From a virus: a stretch of 25,555 bases of DNA. Below, piece by piece: positions 15,526-22,510 of the stretch (its first letter is position 1; each line of letters starts with the position of its first letter). The stretch lies in IMG/VR virus record IMGVR_UViG_3300011113_000347, positions 1-25,555 of that record; one strand, 5' to 3'. The position numbers and the translations under genes are program-made. The notes under the pieces are model-generated. The model was not told the DNA's origin. It did no database searches and was given only the letters and a program-made list of their open reading frames with translations.

Positions 15526-16235
15526 AATTTCTAGAAACAAATTCAAGCACAATTTCTCCAGACATTTTCATTGAAAAATTTTCTGGTAAGAAAATACTAG
15601 TCATGGGTTCCGGTCCTTCTCTGAATGAACGGAAGTGGCAAAATATTGAGGTGGATGGAATCTGTACCACTTCATTTTTTTATTTGAATGATGAAATAAG
15701 AAATCTTAAAAATATAATACACATAACTTTGTCTGAAATAATAGACTTTGAAGATCATAGACTTATAACATTTCTAGAAGAAAATCCATCGTGTACAATT
15801 GCACTTGAACCAAAAGCCGGTAGACCTTTTTATAATTCAGAGACATTCAAGAAATTTGAATCGAAGTACAGGGAGCGATTTATTTTCTACAATACTAAAA
15901 TTGATAAAAAAGAAGGTGTTGCTGGAAGACTATGTTTCTTTGTTATGTCATTCGCACCATCACATTTATATTATATTGGTATAGATGGTAAGAGTAAAAA
16001 TTCAAAGAATGATCCACCGAATGCATTTAGAACTAATATAGTTGGAGATGCCGACGGTTATGTGTATGAGGAATTTTTAGATTCACACATGACATTTGCA
16101 AATGCGATATACGAACAATCTAAAACAACTGGAACTGAACTATTTAATTTAGGCGAAGGTTTGTATTATAATTTATCTTCAGTAATAAGTAATGTAAAGT
16201 TTCCTCTATCAGAAAAAATAAAACAAATGTTATAA
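15519..16235 (+). CDS. DUF115 / GT42-like protein of unknown activity
   Basis: 238 residues. An N-terminal nucleotide-binding strand-turn, KKILVMGSGPSLNERKWQ near residues 23-41, is shared by the DUF115 (MptE-like, flagellin-glycosylation Maf) group and by the GT42 sialyltransferases of Campylobacter type. A later YYIGIDGKSKN near residue 152 and a conserved-looking DSHMTFANAIYEQSK near residue 190 give a single Rossmann-like domain. Both families handle nonulosonic acids, Maf proteins by moving them onto flagellin, so a transferase role fits the context. This is an inference, because I cannot run a profile search. The gene overlaps the cytidylyltransferase by seven bases. Confidence 0.5.
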   Translation: MLKFLETNSSTISPDIFIEKFSGKKILVMGSGPSLNERKWQNIEVDGICTTSFFYLNDEIRNLKNIIHITLSEIIDFEDHRLITFLEENPSCTIALEPKAGRPFYNSETFKKFESKYRERFIFYNTKIDKKEGVAGRLCFFVMSFAPSHLYYIGIDGKSKNSKNDPPNAFRTNIVGDADGYVYEEFLDSHMTFANAIYEQSKTTGTELFNLGEGLYYNLSSVISNVKFPLSEKIKQML

Positions 16236-16247
16236 TAAGGAGCGGTT

Positions 16248-17144
16248 ATGGGTTCAAACATAAATTGGATTAACTGGCCAGACCCAAAAGCAGTTACGAA
16301 TGGAAATGTCAATCTACAAAAATTTAGTGATGCATATACACAAAGGAAAGAAAAATATCCCGACTATCTGCCATCTGACTCTGCATTATTGGTTGCACAT
16401 GAAATAGAAAAAAACGGATATGCTAAGATAGAAAATTTTATAGACTATAAATTAATAGATGATATACACCAAAAGACAGAAGAAATTCTGAATGACGCTA
16501 GTCATCCGTATAATCAAAATAAAATCTCACAACTTGAGGCAAAAAATTCAAAACCATATATTCAAGTTTTACAACCACTGGTATCTGTTCCTGAAATTCA
16601 TTCTCTTGTTTTCAATGATTTTATCATTGACATTGCAGGTGCGTATCTAGATTGCCAACCTGCATTTGGTACTTGTAATTTACGAAAAAGTTTTGTAAAT
16701 TCTTTACCAGAAGAAGGAACTCAACTTTATCACGTTGACCCTAATTCTCCAAGATTTCTAAAATTCTTTATTTACATGGATGATGTTGATATGGAAGGTG
16801 GTCCGTTCTCGTATGTTCAAGGTAGTCATACCAAAAAATTTGAAATAAACGGGACAAATTGGAACACAAAGTACAGATGGGAAACAGAATCTATCAATCA
16901 AATATACGGTGAAGAAAACGTAAAATACTTAACGGCAAAGAAGGGAGACCTATTAGTTGCCGATACAAATGGTTGGCATCGTGGAATCAAACCTAGCAGA
17001 AAAGATAGGACTATGCTAACATTAGATTATGTCTGTCATGATGAAGATTTCGATCAGAATCGTAGGTTTCAATTCAAGAAAGAACATTATGAAAGACTCG
17101 ATAAAAAACATAAACCAATGTGTGATTATTTGAAACTTATATGA
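16248..17144 (+). CDS. Fe(II)/2-oxoglutarate dioxygenase, PhyH family
   Basis: 298 residues. The jelly-roll iron site is visible: His162-x-Asp164 in YHVDPNS, the distal His244 in GWHRG, and Arg254 as the probable 2-oxoglutarate-binding arginine. GGPFSYVQGSH near residue 184 and GDLLVADTNGWH near 233 are typical of phytanoyl-CoA dioxygenase-like proteins. Members hydroxylate small molecules and sugar-like compounds. In this setting it probably modifies a sugar or lipid intermediate, which is inference. AAGGAG at 16237-16242 lies five bases before the ATG, a strong ribosome binding site in a region where most sites are weak. The stop overlaps the methyltransferase start. Confidence 0.85.
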   Translation: MGSNINWINWPDPKAVTNGNVNLQKFSDAYTQRKEKYPDYLPSDSALLVAHEIEKNGYAKIENFIDYKLIDDIHQKTEEILNDASHPYNQNKISQLEAKNSKPYIQVLQPLVSVPEIHSLVFNDFIIDIAGAYLDCQPAFGTCNLRKSFVNSLPEEGTQLYHVDPNSPRFLKFFIYMDDVDMEGGPFSYVQGSHTKKFEINGTNWNTKYRWETESINQIYGEENVKYLTAKKGDLLVADTNGWHRGIKPSRKDRTMLTLDYVCHDEDFDQNRRFQFKKEHYERLDKKHKPMCDYLKLI

Positions 17145-17767
17145 GAAAAGTTTTTATAGATTGTGGTGCAAACAATGGTTGTTCGGTTAAACTATTCTCA
17201 AAAGTTTTTTCTGACTACCAAGAATTTTCAGTTTATTCGTTTGAGTGTTCTGATGTGTTTTATGAACAACTAGTGAAGACTGGTAGAACAATTAGTTTTA
17301 AAGAATTCCATCCTATAAAAAAAGCGATATGGATTTCTGAAGGTAAGAAGAAATATAATGGATGGCAATTTGAAGACACGAAAAAAGAAGACGATGGTGA
17401 TGGTGTAAATTGCATAGACATTTCTAAATTTATAATCGATAACTTTTCAAAGGAAGACTATATTGTCTTCAAGATAGATATAGAGGGTGCCGAATATAAA
17501 GTAATAGACAAAATGTTTGATGATGGTTCTTTGTCATACATAAATGAGTTTTATGGAGAATTACACGGACCAAAGAAAGGTTATACCGAATCAGACAATA
17601 ATAATTTATTAAACAAACTGCATGAGTTTGGACTTTGTATGTATAATTGGGATGCAATAGACGCAAAAGATTTTGAGAAAATACAGATTGTTCCATTTGG
17701 AACAGAGGGTTCATTTACTAACAAATCTTCAAGCAGAGTTGGTCATGCTTATAAAAGGATAATATAA
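17141..17767 (+). CDS. FkbM family methyltransferase
   Basis: 208 residues. The SAM-binding start is FIDCGANNGCSVKLF, then YSFECSDVF, then an acidic linker, and VFKIDIEGAEYKVIDKM near residues 108-124, the diagnostic FkbM motif. The family O-methylates sugars and antibiotics. It is flanked by a dioxygenase and a glycosyltransferase, and it shares its stop with the next start, so it most likely methylates a sugar of the same glycan. At 208 residues it is a compact member without extra domains. Confidence 0.87.
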   Translation: MRKVFIDCGANNGCSVKLFSKVFSDYQEFSVYSFECSDVFYEQLVKTGRTISFKEFHPIKKAIWISEGKKKYNGWQFEDTKKEDDGDGVNCIDISKFIIDNFSKEDYIVFKIDIEGAEYKVIDKMFDDGSLSYINEFYGELHGPKKGYTESDNNNLLNKLHEFGLCMYNWDAIDAKDFEKIQIVPFGTEGSFTNKSSSRVGHAYKRII

Positions 17768-18984
17768 TGGAAAAGATAACGTTTTGTATACCATCAAAGA
17801 ATAATTTAAGATACCTGAAATGGTCTCTCCCATCGATTAGAAAAAATGCTCATCGTAAAGACCATGATATAATTGTCTTTATAGATAAGGACACCGATGG
17901 GACAGTTGAATGGATGAAAGAAAATGCCGAGTCTCTTGGTGTTAAGTACATCATAAATCCAGATTTAAACAATACACTTTACGGGATTGGTCGGGCATAC
18001 GATCGATGTGTTGGAGAGGCACAAACAGATATTGTTGTTGTGTTTCACGCTGATATGTACTTGTGCAAGGATGCAGACTTAAAGATGTATAATAAACTTA
18101 CGGAAAATTCAGTTGTTTGTGCAACAAGAATTGAACCACCACTACATCCACCGGGTCCAGAAAAGATAGTCATGGATTTTGGTCTTTGGCCAGAATCAGA
18201 TGTTGAAGATGGATTCAAGGAACAAGAATTATTGGTATTTGCCGATAAAGAAAGTTCGGAACAAGAAGGTAAGATTACTCATGGATGTTTCGCACCTTGG
18301 ATGGTTTACAAGAAAAAAATGACCGAGATAGGTGGACACGACCCTGTTATGAAATCCGCACGAGAAGATTCAGATATATTTAATCGATTTGTTTTAAATG
18401 GTATGGATTTAATTCAAGTTAGAGATGGTCTTGTTTATCATTTAACTTGTCGTGGTGGTCAATTCGAACATGGTGTTTTAACAACCGATCATTCACAGAA
18501 ATCAAAAGACTGGCAAATGTTGATGGAACAATCAACTTGGGACTATGTACGAAAGTGGGGATGTTTTGTTGAACACGATCACAATTTGATGCCAATTATC
18601 AAACCAAAGTACGATATAGGTTTTGTTCTCACAAATTCTGATTACAATGCTGCCAGATTTTTGGAGCCATGGTGTTCCACAATATATTTGGATGAACGAG
18701 CAGACCTTGAATTTTTAAAGGCAAGATTAAAAGAAGTATCATCTTATAACGCAAATGAAAGAGTAAAGTCAATATCTGAAATAATGGAACATGATATTGT
18801 TGTTGAAATCGATTCGAATAAATTGAATAATGAAAATGCAAAATGGATTGGTTTGTTAAATGAGATAATAACGGAAGACCAAGAAGTTGGTAAGTTTGAA
18901 TTGGAAGGTCTTATGATTTCCATAAATCGTGTGGTCAACAAAAATAAAGACCTTATTCATGTAAAAAATGAGTTTTTAAGTTGA
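17767..18984 (+). CDS. Family 2 (GT-A) glycosyltransferase with C-terminal extension
   Basis: 405 residues. The GT-A half (about residues 1-250) starts FCIPSKNNLRYLKWSLPSI, has DGTVEWMKE near residue 45 and FHADMYLCKDADL near residue 95 at the DxD position. SAREDSDIFNRFVLNG near residue 198 carries the later acidic pair, and VYHLTCRGGQFEHG follows. The last 150 residues (from about KPKYDIGFVLT) form a second domain I do not recognise, with alternating strands and helices. The N-terminal half is similar to the gene at 6967. This is the last gene of the glycan block; a 48-base gap with an ATATTTAT motif follows. Confidence 0.82.
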   Translation: MEKITFCIPSKNNLRYLKWSLPSIRKNAHRKDHDIIVFIDKDTDGTVEWMKENAESLGVKYIINPDLNNTLYGIGRAYDRCVGEAQTDIVVVFHADMYLCKDADLKMYNKLTENSVVCATRIEPPLHPPGPEKIVMDFGLWPESDVEDGFKEQELLVFADKESSEQEGKITHGCFAPWMVYKKKMTEIGGHDPVMKSAREDSDIFNRFVLNGMDLIQVRDGLVYHLTCRGGQFEHGVLTTDHSQKSKDWQMLMEQSTWDYVRKWGCFVEHDHNLMPIIKPKYDIGFVLTNSDYNAARFLEPWCSTIYLDERADLEFLKARLKEVSSYNANERVKSISEIMEHDIVVEIDSNKLNNENAKWIGLLNEIITEDQEVGKFELEGLMISINRVVNKNKDLIHVKNEFLS

Positions 18985-18989
18985 TTGGC

Positions 18990-18997
18990 ATATTTAT
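18990..18997. promoter_or_regulatory. ATATTTAT motif before the Dps-like gene
   Basis: The motif is extended to TATTTATA at 18991-18998, whose minus-strand reading is exactly the T4 late promoter box TATAAATA. The downstream gene is on the + strand, so the orientation is wrong for a classical late promoter. The element lies 35 bases before the ATG at 19033, which itself has CGGAGA as a ribosome binding site. Confidence 0.3.
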
Positions 18998-19032
18998 ATT
19001 TAAATAGTTAAAGTCTAAATACGGAGAATAAA

Positions 19033-19389
19033 ATGCACGAGATAGCAAGTAAACTTATCGAAGTACACAATCAATTAAAGTTCTTTCATTGGCAAACAAC
19101 GTCATATGCCCGTCATCAAGCTTATGGTGGAATTTATGATGCCTTAACTCCTTTGATTGATACTTTTGTAGAAGTTCTAATGGGTAAGTATGGTCGTGTA
19201 CCAGCGCTCCCAATGAAGGTTTACAATCGTAATGAAAAAGATTGTATGACATTTATTGACGAAACAATTGCATATCTTCTCATGTTATCAACTGCACTTA
19301 ACCCACAAACAGACACAGACTTACTAAACATTCGCGACGAAATGGTTGCAGAATTCAATAAGCTAAAGTATCTTCTTACATTAAAGTAA
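19033..19389 (+). CDS. Ferritin-like (Dps-like, DUF5856-type) small phage protein
   Basis: 118 residues and almost all alpha-helical. The N-terminal KLIEVHNQLKFFHWQTTSYARH resembles the first helix of Dps proteins (the LHNTHWNV-type segment), and GIYDALTPLIDTFVEVLMG gives the second helix with acidic metal-site-like residues. The family is a common small protein of T4-like phages, known as DUF5856. It is shorter than Dps (about 160 residues), so cage formation and iron oxidation are not assured. CGGAGA precedes the ATG. It starts a group of small phage genes. Confidence 0.65.
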   Translation: MHEIASKLIEVHNQLKFFHWQTTSYARHQAYGGIYDALTPLIDTFVEVLMGKYGRVPALPMKVYNRNEKDCMTFIDETIAYLLMLSTALNPQTDTDLLNIRDEMVAEFNKLKYLLTLK

Positions 19390-19410
19390 AACAATTATAA
19401 AGGTGACGGT

Positions 19411-19599
19411 ATGAATACAGACACACAACAAACGCAAACACAGGAATCACAAGGTCTTGGTGATACTATTGCAAAGGTTACAAACGCACTTGGTATTGAT
19501 AAGCTTGCTGAAGAAGTTGCACAAGCCATGGGTAAAGAAGATTGTGGTTGTAAAAAGAGACAACAAAAACTAAATGATATGTTTCCATATAAAAAATGA
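19411..19599 (+). CDS. Small hypothetical phage protein with Cys-Gly-Cys tail
   Basis: 62 residues. The N-terminus is Gln/Thr-rich and disordered; residues 20-42 form an amphipathic helix, and the end reads KEDCGCKKRQQKLNDMFPY. The CGCKKRQ...LN...FPY tail recurs, as I recall, in small proteins of T4-like phages from marine and gut samples, but it has no known function. AGGTGACGGT precedes the ATG. It lies 21 bases after the ferritin-like gene, probably on the same transcript, and just before a stem-loop. Confidence 0.6.
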   Translation: MNTDTQQTQTQESQGLGDTIAKVTNALGIDKLAEEVAQAMGKEDCGCKKRQQKLNDMFPYKK

Positions 19600-19622
19600 A
19601 ATGGAACATAAAATAAAACGTC

Positions 19623-19655
19623 AAATTCCTGAGATTCAAAAAATCTTGGGAATTT
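19623..19655 (+). terminator. Stem-loop, possible Rho-independent terminator
   Basis: A 14-base stem (19623-19636 with 19642-19655) closes on a five-base loop CAAAA; two of the pairs are G-U in the RNA. Only TTTT, counting the last stem bases, follows, then CG, so the U-tract is weak. It lies between the gene ending at 19599 and the one starting at 19682, where a terminator is plausible. Confidence 0.5.
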
Positions 19656-19681
19656 TCGTATGAATACTATGGGCAAATCAA

Positions 19682-20113
19682 ATGAACAATATAAATTACA
19701 TAACACCAGAAGAACTTTCAAAAATTAAGAAACCAGCTGCCGCAGGTTTATTGGTTGCAACATCAGACAATCAGTTTCTTTTGATGAAGAGAACAAAACA
19801 CGCAAAATATCTACCTGGTTGTTGGTCTGTTCCATCTGGTGAATCTCATGTAAACGAATTAGAGTCAATGGAAGATTGTGCCCGTAGAGAATTTAAAGAA
19901 GAAACAACACATGAAATACCAAAAAATCAAAAATTAGTTTGTATAGATAGGTATTATGCCGATGAAAGAATGTACTTTTTATTTTTTTGTAGAGTAAAAA
20001 GTAAGTTCTTTGTTAAAATAGATTGGGAACATGAAGAAGTTGGTTGGTTTACAAAAGATAAATTACCAGAACCAATATCTCCACAAATTTTAGATGCTAT
20101 TTCAAGGATATAA
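19682..20113 (+). CDS. Nudix hydrolase
   Basis: 143 residues. The Nudix box lies near residues 56-77: GESHVNELESMEDCARREFK followed by EE. The RE-x-x-EE end is intact, but the spacing between the first Glu and the Arg-Glu is two residues longer than the usual G-x5-E-x7-RE pattern. A strand LLVATSDNQFLLMKRTKHA and WSVPSGE precede it. Nudix enzymes hydrolyse nucleoside diphosphates linked to another group, such as NTPs, ADP-ribose, NDP-sugars or capped RNA. Substrate cannot be read; the neighbouring nucleotide-sugar genes make an NDP-sugar pyrophosphatase one possibility. No strong ribosome binding site is seen before the ATG. Confidence 0.82.
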   Translation: MNNINYITPEELSKIKKPAAAGLLVATSDNQFLLMKRTKHAKYLPGCWSVPSGESHVNELESMEDCARREFKEETTHEIPKNQKLVCIDRYYADERMYFLFFCRVKSKFFVKIDWEHEEVGWFTKDKLPEPISPQILDAISRI

Positions 20114-20114
20114 G

Positions 20115-20122
20115 ATATTTAT
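20115..20122. promoter_or_regulatory. ATATTTAT motif before a small phage gene
   Basis: It lies right after the Nudix stop and five bases before the ATG at 20127. TATTTATA at 20116-20123 is again the exact reverse complement of TATAAATA. If it were a forward promoter the transcript would have almost no leader, so another role is as likely. Confidence 0.28.
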
Positions 20123-20126
20123 AGTT

Positions 20127-20468
20127 ATGAAAAACCCAAAAACATACACGGAAATTAAAGATGCAAACTACATCATGGAAATGATGAAGGAAGATGTGTT
20201 TGGTCATAGAGTTACCTCTTGGTCTCCAAAAGATACTTTACGATTAAAAAATAAACTACGAGAACCTTTAACTGATAAAGAAAAAGAAATGCACGTCGCA
20301 GTAGTCGAACCTTTAATGAATAAAAAGTCTTATGTACCGAAGGAGAAGGATGCGTTTCTTGATTCTTTTGTTGATTTAACCACAAGAGTTAGTCCAAAAG
20401 ATTTTGATCCATCAGAAGATCCAGATGCAGAAGAACTAGATTCCATCCTTGGTGTAGATTTAACATGA
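20127..20468 (+). CDS. Hypothetical phage protein, charged
   Basis: 113 residues from the ATG at 20127; the frame is open upstream to 20094 but the earlier start would overlap the Nudix gene. The protein is highly charged, with helical N-terminal half and a very acidic C-terminus (SEDPDAEELDSILGVDLT). It has no Cys and no membrane segment. I recognise no family. The next gene begins eight bases after its stop, so the two are probably co-translated. Confidence 0.6.
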   Translation: MKNPKTYTEIKDANYIMEMMKEDVFGHRVTSWSPKDTLRLKNKLREPLTDKEKEMHVAVVEPLMNKKSYVPKEKDAFLDSFVDLTTRVSPKDFDPSEDPDAEELDSILGVDLT

Positions 20469-20476
20469 GATAAACT

Positions 20477-21256
20477 TTGGAAAAGAAAGAAATAATAAGT
20501 ATATTGGAGAAGTGGTCAAAGAAATATAAACGTTCTATTGATTGTTCCAATCCAAAAGGTTTCAGTCAGAAAGCACATTGTGCCGGAAGACGTAAAAGAA
20601 AACGTGGTGGTAAAACTAAATCAAGACCAGTAGAGTCTTTACAGGAGATTTCAATGAGTGATATTAAAAAATTTTTGGTGGAAGAAATTAACAAAACAGT
20701 TAATTCAGAAATGACCAAAAAGAAAATTAAGCAATCAAGTAAAAATCTTTACGAAGCTGTTAAACTTGCTTCTGATTTAAAAAAAGAAGGTAAGAGTCAA
20801 GAGAAAATAAAATTGGCAGAGGGTCTAATCGTAGTAGCAGAAAAACAACTGTCAGATGGGTATGATGAGTTGGATAGTGATTGTGGCTGTGGTCGAGACG
20901 GCGAAGGCCAAATGTTTAAAGCACAGCTTCTTTCTATCATGAAAAATTCTCAAAAACTTTATCACATGATTGATGAGTCAGATGAATTAGAAGACTGGGT
21001 TCAATCAAAAATTACACTAGCAGAAGATTATCTCCAAGCCGTTTATGGGTATATGGCATATCAAAATGGTGGAGATGATCCTGAAATGGGTGATGATTGG
21101 GATGATGAAGATGGTTGGGATGACATGGATGAAGAAGATTGGGACGGTGAATCATATGAAGATGATGGTATGGATGTGGGTATTGATGATTTTGATGGCG
21201 CCCTAGATTCAGAAGTCGAAGATGATGAACTTTTTGAATCAAAGAAAAAGAAGTGA
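20477..21256 (+). CDS. Phage protein with DCSNPKGFSQKAHC motif and acidic C-terminus
   Basis: 259 residues if started at the TTG at 20477. An ATG at 20654 would remove the N-terminal motif SIDCSNPKGFSQKAHC (Cys23 and Cys35, followed by a Lys/Arg-rich run). I recall this motif in many phage proteins near virion-assembly genes (DUF5872-type), so the TTG start is favoured. Residues 60-130 are Lys/Glu-rich and helical; CGCGRDGEGQ sits near residue 136, and the last 65 residues are mostly Asp/Glu with Gly, Trp and Met (DDWDDEDGWDDMDEEDW near residue 205). A highly basic start and highly acidic end suggest a scaffold or DNA/protein-binding role, but that is inference. Weak ribosome binding site. 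Confidence 0.6.
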   Translation: MEKKEIISILEKWSKKYKRSIDCSNPKGFSQKAHCAGRRKRKRGGKTKSRPVESLQEISMSDIKKFLVEEINKTVNSEMTKKKIKQSSKNLYEAVKLASDLKKEGKSQEKIKLAEGLIVVAEKQLSDGYDELDSDCGCGRDGEGQMFKAQLLSIMKNSQKLYHMIDESDELEDWVQSKITLAEDYLQAVYGYMAYQNGGDDPEMGDDWDDEDGWDDMDEEDWDGESYEDDGMDVGIDDFDGALDSEVEDDELFESKKKK

Positions 21257-21264
21257 GGTAATTT

Positions 21265-21465
21265 GTGTACCAACCATTCATGTTTGTAAATGATTGGAAT
21301 CTTTCATATAATGGTAAAACTCTAAACATCTCAAAAGAAGATTTAGAAAACTATCATGAGAACGGATTGTCAGATGAAGAAATAAAAACAATGGCCTTCT
21401 CTTGGCTTTCTAAACAAGCATTTTTCAGTTTTGATAAACCAAACGCTAACGAAGATGAACTTTGA
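21265..21465 (+). CDS. Small hypothetical protein, GTG start
   Basis: 66 residues. The GTG at 21265 is preceded by GAGGTAA, a good ribosome binding site, which decides the start. The protein is acidic with an aromatic N-terminus (MYQPFMFVNDWNL) and the segment SKEDLENYHENGLSDEEIKT, which looks like a short helix-turn-helix-like or degenerate wing but matches no family I know. Its 3' end overlaps the next gene by 11 bases. Confidence 0.55.
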   Translation: MYQPFMFVNDWNLSYNGKTLNISKEDLENYHENGLSDEEIKTMAFSWLSKQAFFSFDKPNANEDEL

Positions 21466-21739
21466 TACAAGAACTGTTTTGGATATAATACTACTCGATC
21501 CAAGTTTAGAAATGATTTTGACAGCACTCGTTGATGCTGAAAAATCTTTGTGGATAAAATCCGGTGGGACAAGTGAAAATGAATTTGTACGTTCTGTCAT
21601 ACCGCTTGTGAAAGATGAGTTAAAATTCTATATGAAGAATCGCATCCACAGAGTAATGAAATTAGGATTTCTGAAAAAACTTGTAGATTTAGATAAGGTA
21701 GACTACTACCATTTAATTCCTGCTGTAGCAAAAATATAG
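21455..21739 (+). CDS. Hypothetical protein, alpha-helical
   Basis: 94 residues from the ATG at 21455; the frame is open to 21431 but the earlier start overlaps more of the previous gene. Helices include TVLDIILLDPSLEMILTALV and VIPLVKDELKFYMKNRIHR. There are no cysteines and no membrane segment. I recognise no family. The stop lies two bases before the upstream box of the promoter-like element at 21741. Confidence 0.55.
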   Translation: MNFDTRTVLDIILLDPSLEMILTALVDAEKSLWIKSGGTSENEFVRSVIPLVKDELKFYMKNRIHRVMKLGFLKKLVDLDKVDYYHLIPAVAKI

Positions 21740-21740
21740 T

Positions 21741-21769
21741 TTGGAAATATCAAAAAAGTTTCGTATATT
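21741..21769 (+). promoter_or_regulatory. Promoter-like element directly before the gene at 21776
   Basis: TTGGAA at 21741-21746 and TATATT at 21764-21769 are separated by 17 bases, with GTTTCG before the downstream box, as at 3552 and 8971. Transcription would begin near 21776, on the ATG itself, which would give a leaderless mRNA. Confidence 0.6.
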
Positions 21770-21775
21770 AGTGTT

Positions 21776-22147
21776 ATGAAAAATCTATTAGAGACAAGAA
21801 TTAAATCTGGCGAATTTGACGCCTGTAAAAAGATTTCAAAATCATTGAAGGATTTGGAGTCAAGTTATTCCCGTGCAAAAAATACGATTCATACGATGCA
21901 CGAAAATGATGAAATGACACTTGAAGAATCTCTTGACCGAGAGTTTCTCGCATATTCCCGCAAGAAAAGAAACCTACTTGAGATGTATCTTACAGATGAG
22001 CAGAAAAAACTTTCATCTCTACGAAAAGAGTTCTATAAAATATTCAGGGTTGATGTATGGGATGAAGTGATATTGAATTATGAATTCGATACTCTATTGG
22101 AATTTTATGATTGTATGAAAAAATATGTAAGGATAAATTATGCTTAA
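21776..22147 (+). CDS. Hypothetical coiled-coil protein
   Basis: 123 residues. Heptad-like charged helices run through most of the protein (KKISKSLKDLESSYSRAKN, then SRKKRNLLEMYLTDEQKKL). The last part, VILNYEFDTLLEFYDCMKKY, is a separate helix. No family was recognised. Its ATG lies about 7 bases after the TATATT box, with no ribosome binding site between, so it is either leaderless or read from an upstream transcript. The stop overlaps the next start. Confidence 0.58.
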   Translation: MKNLLETRIKSGEFDACKKISKSLKDLESSYSRAKNTIHTMHENDEMTLEESLDREFLAYSRKKRNLLEMYLTDEQKKLSSLRKEFYKIFRVDVWDEVILNYEFDTLLEFYDCMKKYVRINYA

Positions 22148-22322
22148 ATCATTTATGGAATTTTTGGCAACAGGTGCCATCGTTATTGTTGGATATTTTG
22201 TTTATTTCATAACAGCATTTATCATCACAATAATTGTTGGATTGCCAATAGCTTTTGGGATTAACACATTGATTGATATTGTAAACCTTCTTTTTACAGG
22301 AGTAAATAATGCCAACCTATGA
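22140..22322 (+). CDS. Small membrane protein
   Basis: 60 residues with two closely spaced hydrophobic stretches, about residues 9-31 (LATGAIVIVGYFVYFITAF) and 30-54 (IITIIVGLPIAFGINTLI). No signal peptidase site, no lysis-gene features beyond small size and hydrophobicity, so a holin-like role is only one possibility. The start overlaps the previous stop by eight bases and the end overlaps the zinc-ribbon gene by 14 bases, so it is embedded in an operon. Confidence 0.6.
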   Translation: MLKSFMEFLATGAIVIVGYFVYFITAFIITIIVGLPIAFGINTLIDIVNLLFTGVNNANL

Positions 22323-22506
22323 TTTTAAATGTGAATCATGTGATAAAATTGATGAGTATATTGTACCAACATCAACATCCGTTCCAGCAAAATGTTCTTG
22401 TGGTAAAGAAGATTGTAAATTAGTAAAAGTAGAGTCATTTAGTTCATCAAAACCACATCTAAAAGGAAGTGGATTTTACGAAACAGATTATAAAAATAAA
22501 GGATAA
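22309..22506 (+). CDS. FmdB-type zinc-ribbon protein
   Basis: 65 residues. It begins MPTYDFKCESCDKIDEY, the FmdB/CxxC start, with Cys8 and Cys11; Cys29, Cys31 and Cys36 give the second metal-binding side. The end GSGFYETDYKNKG is a typical FmdB family tail. Family members are small putative regulators of unknown mechanism, common in bacteria and in T4-like phages. AGGAG lies about ten bases before the ATG at 22309. Confidence 0.82.
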   Translation: MPTYDFKCESCDKIDEYIVPTSTSVPAKCSCGKEDCKLVKVESFSSSKPHLKGSGFYETDYKNKG

Positions 22507-22510
22507 CAAC

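Noticed and set aside
18981-19010. A fourth promoter of the TTG-N20-TATATT type before the Dps-like gene
   Set aside because: TTGATT is present, but the sequence at the right spacing (ATAGTT/TAGTTA) is a poor match.
21012-21329. Minus-strand open frames rich in His/Pro or Ser opposite the acidic tail
   Set aside because: They are the complement of GAT/GAA-rich coding sequence, with no ribosome binding site and no recognisable domain.
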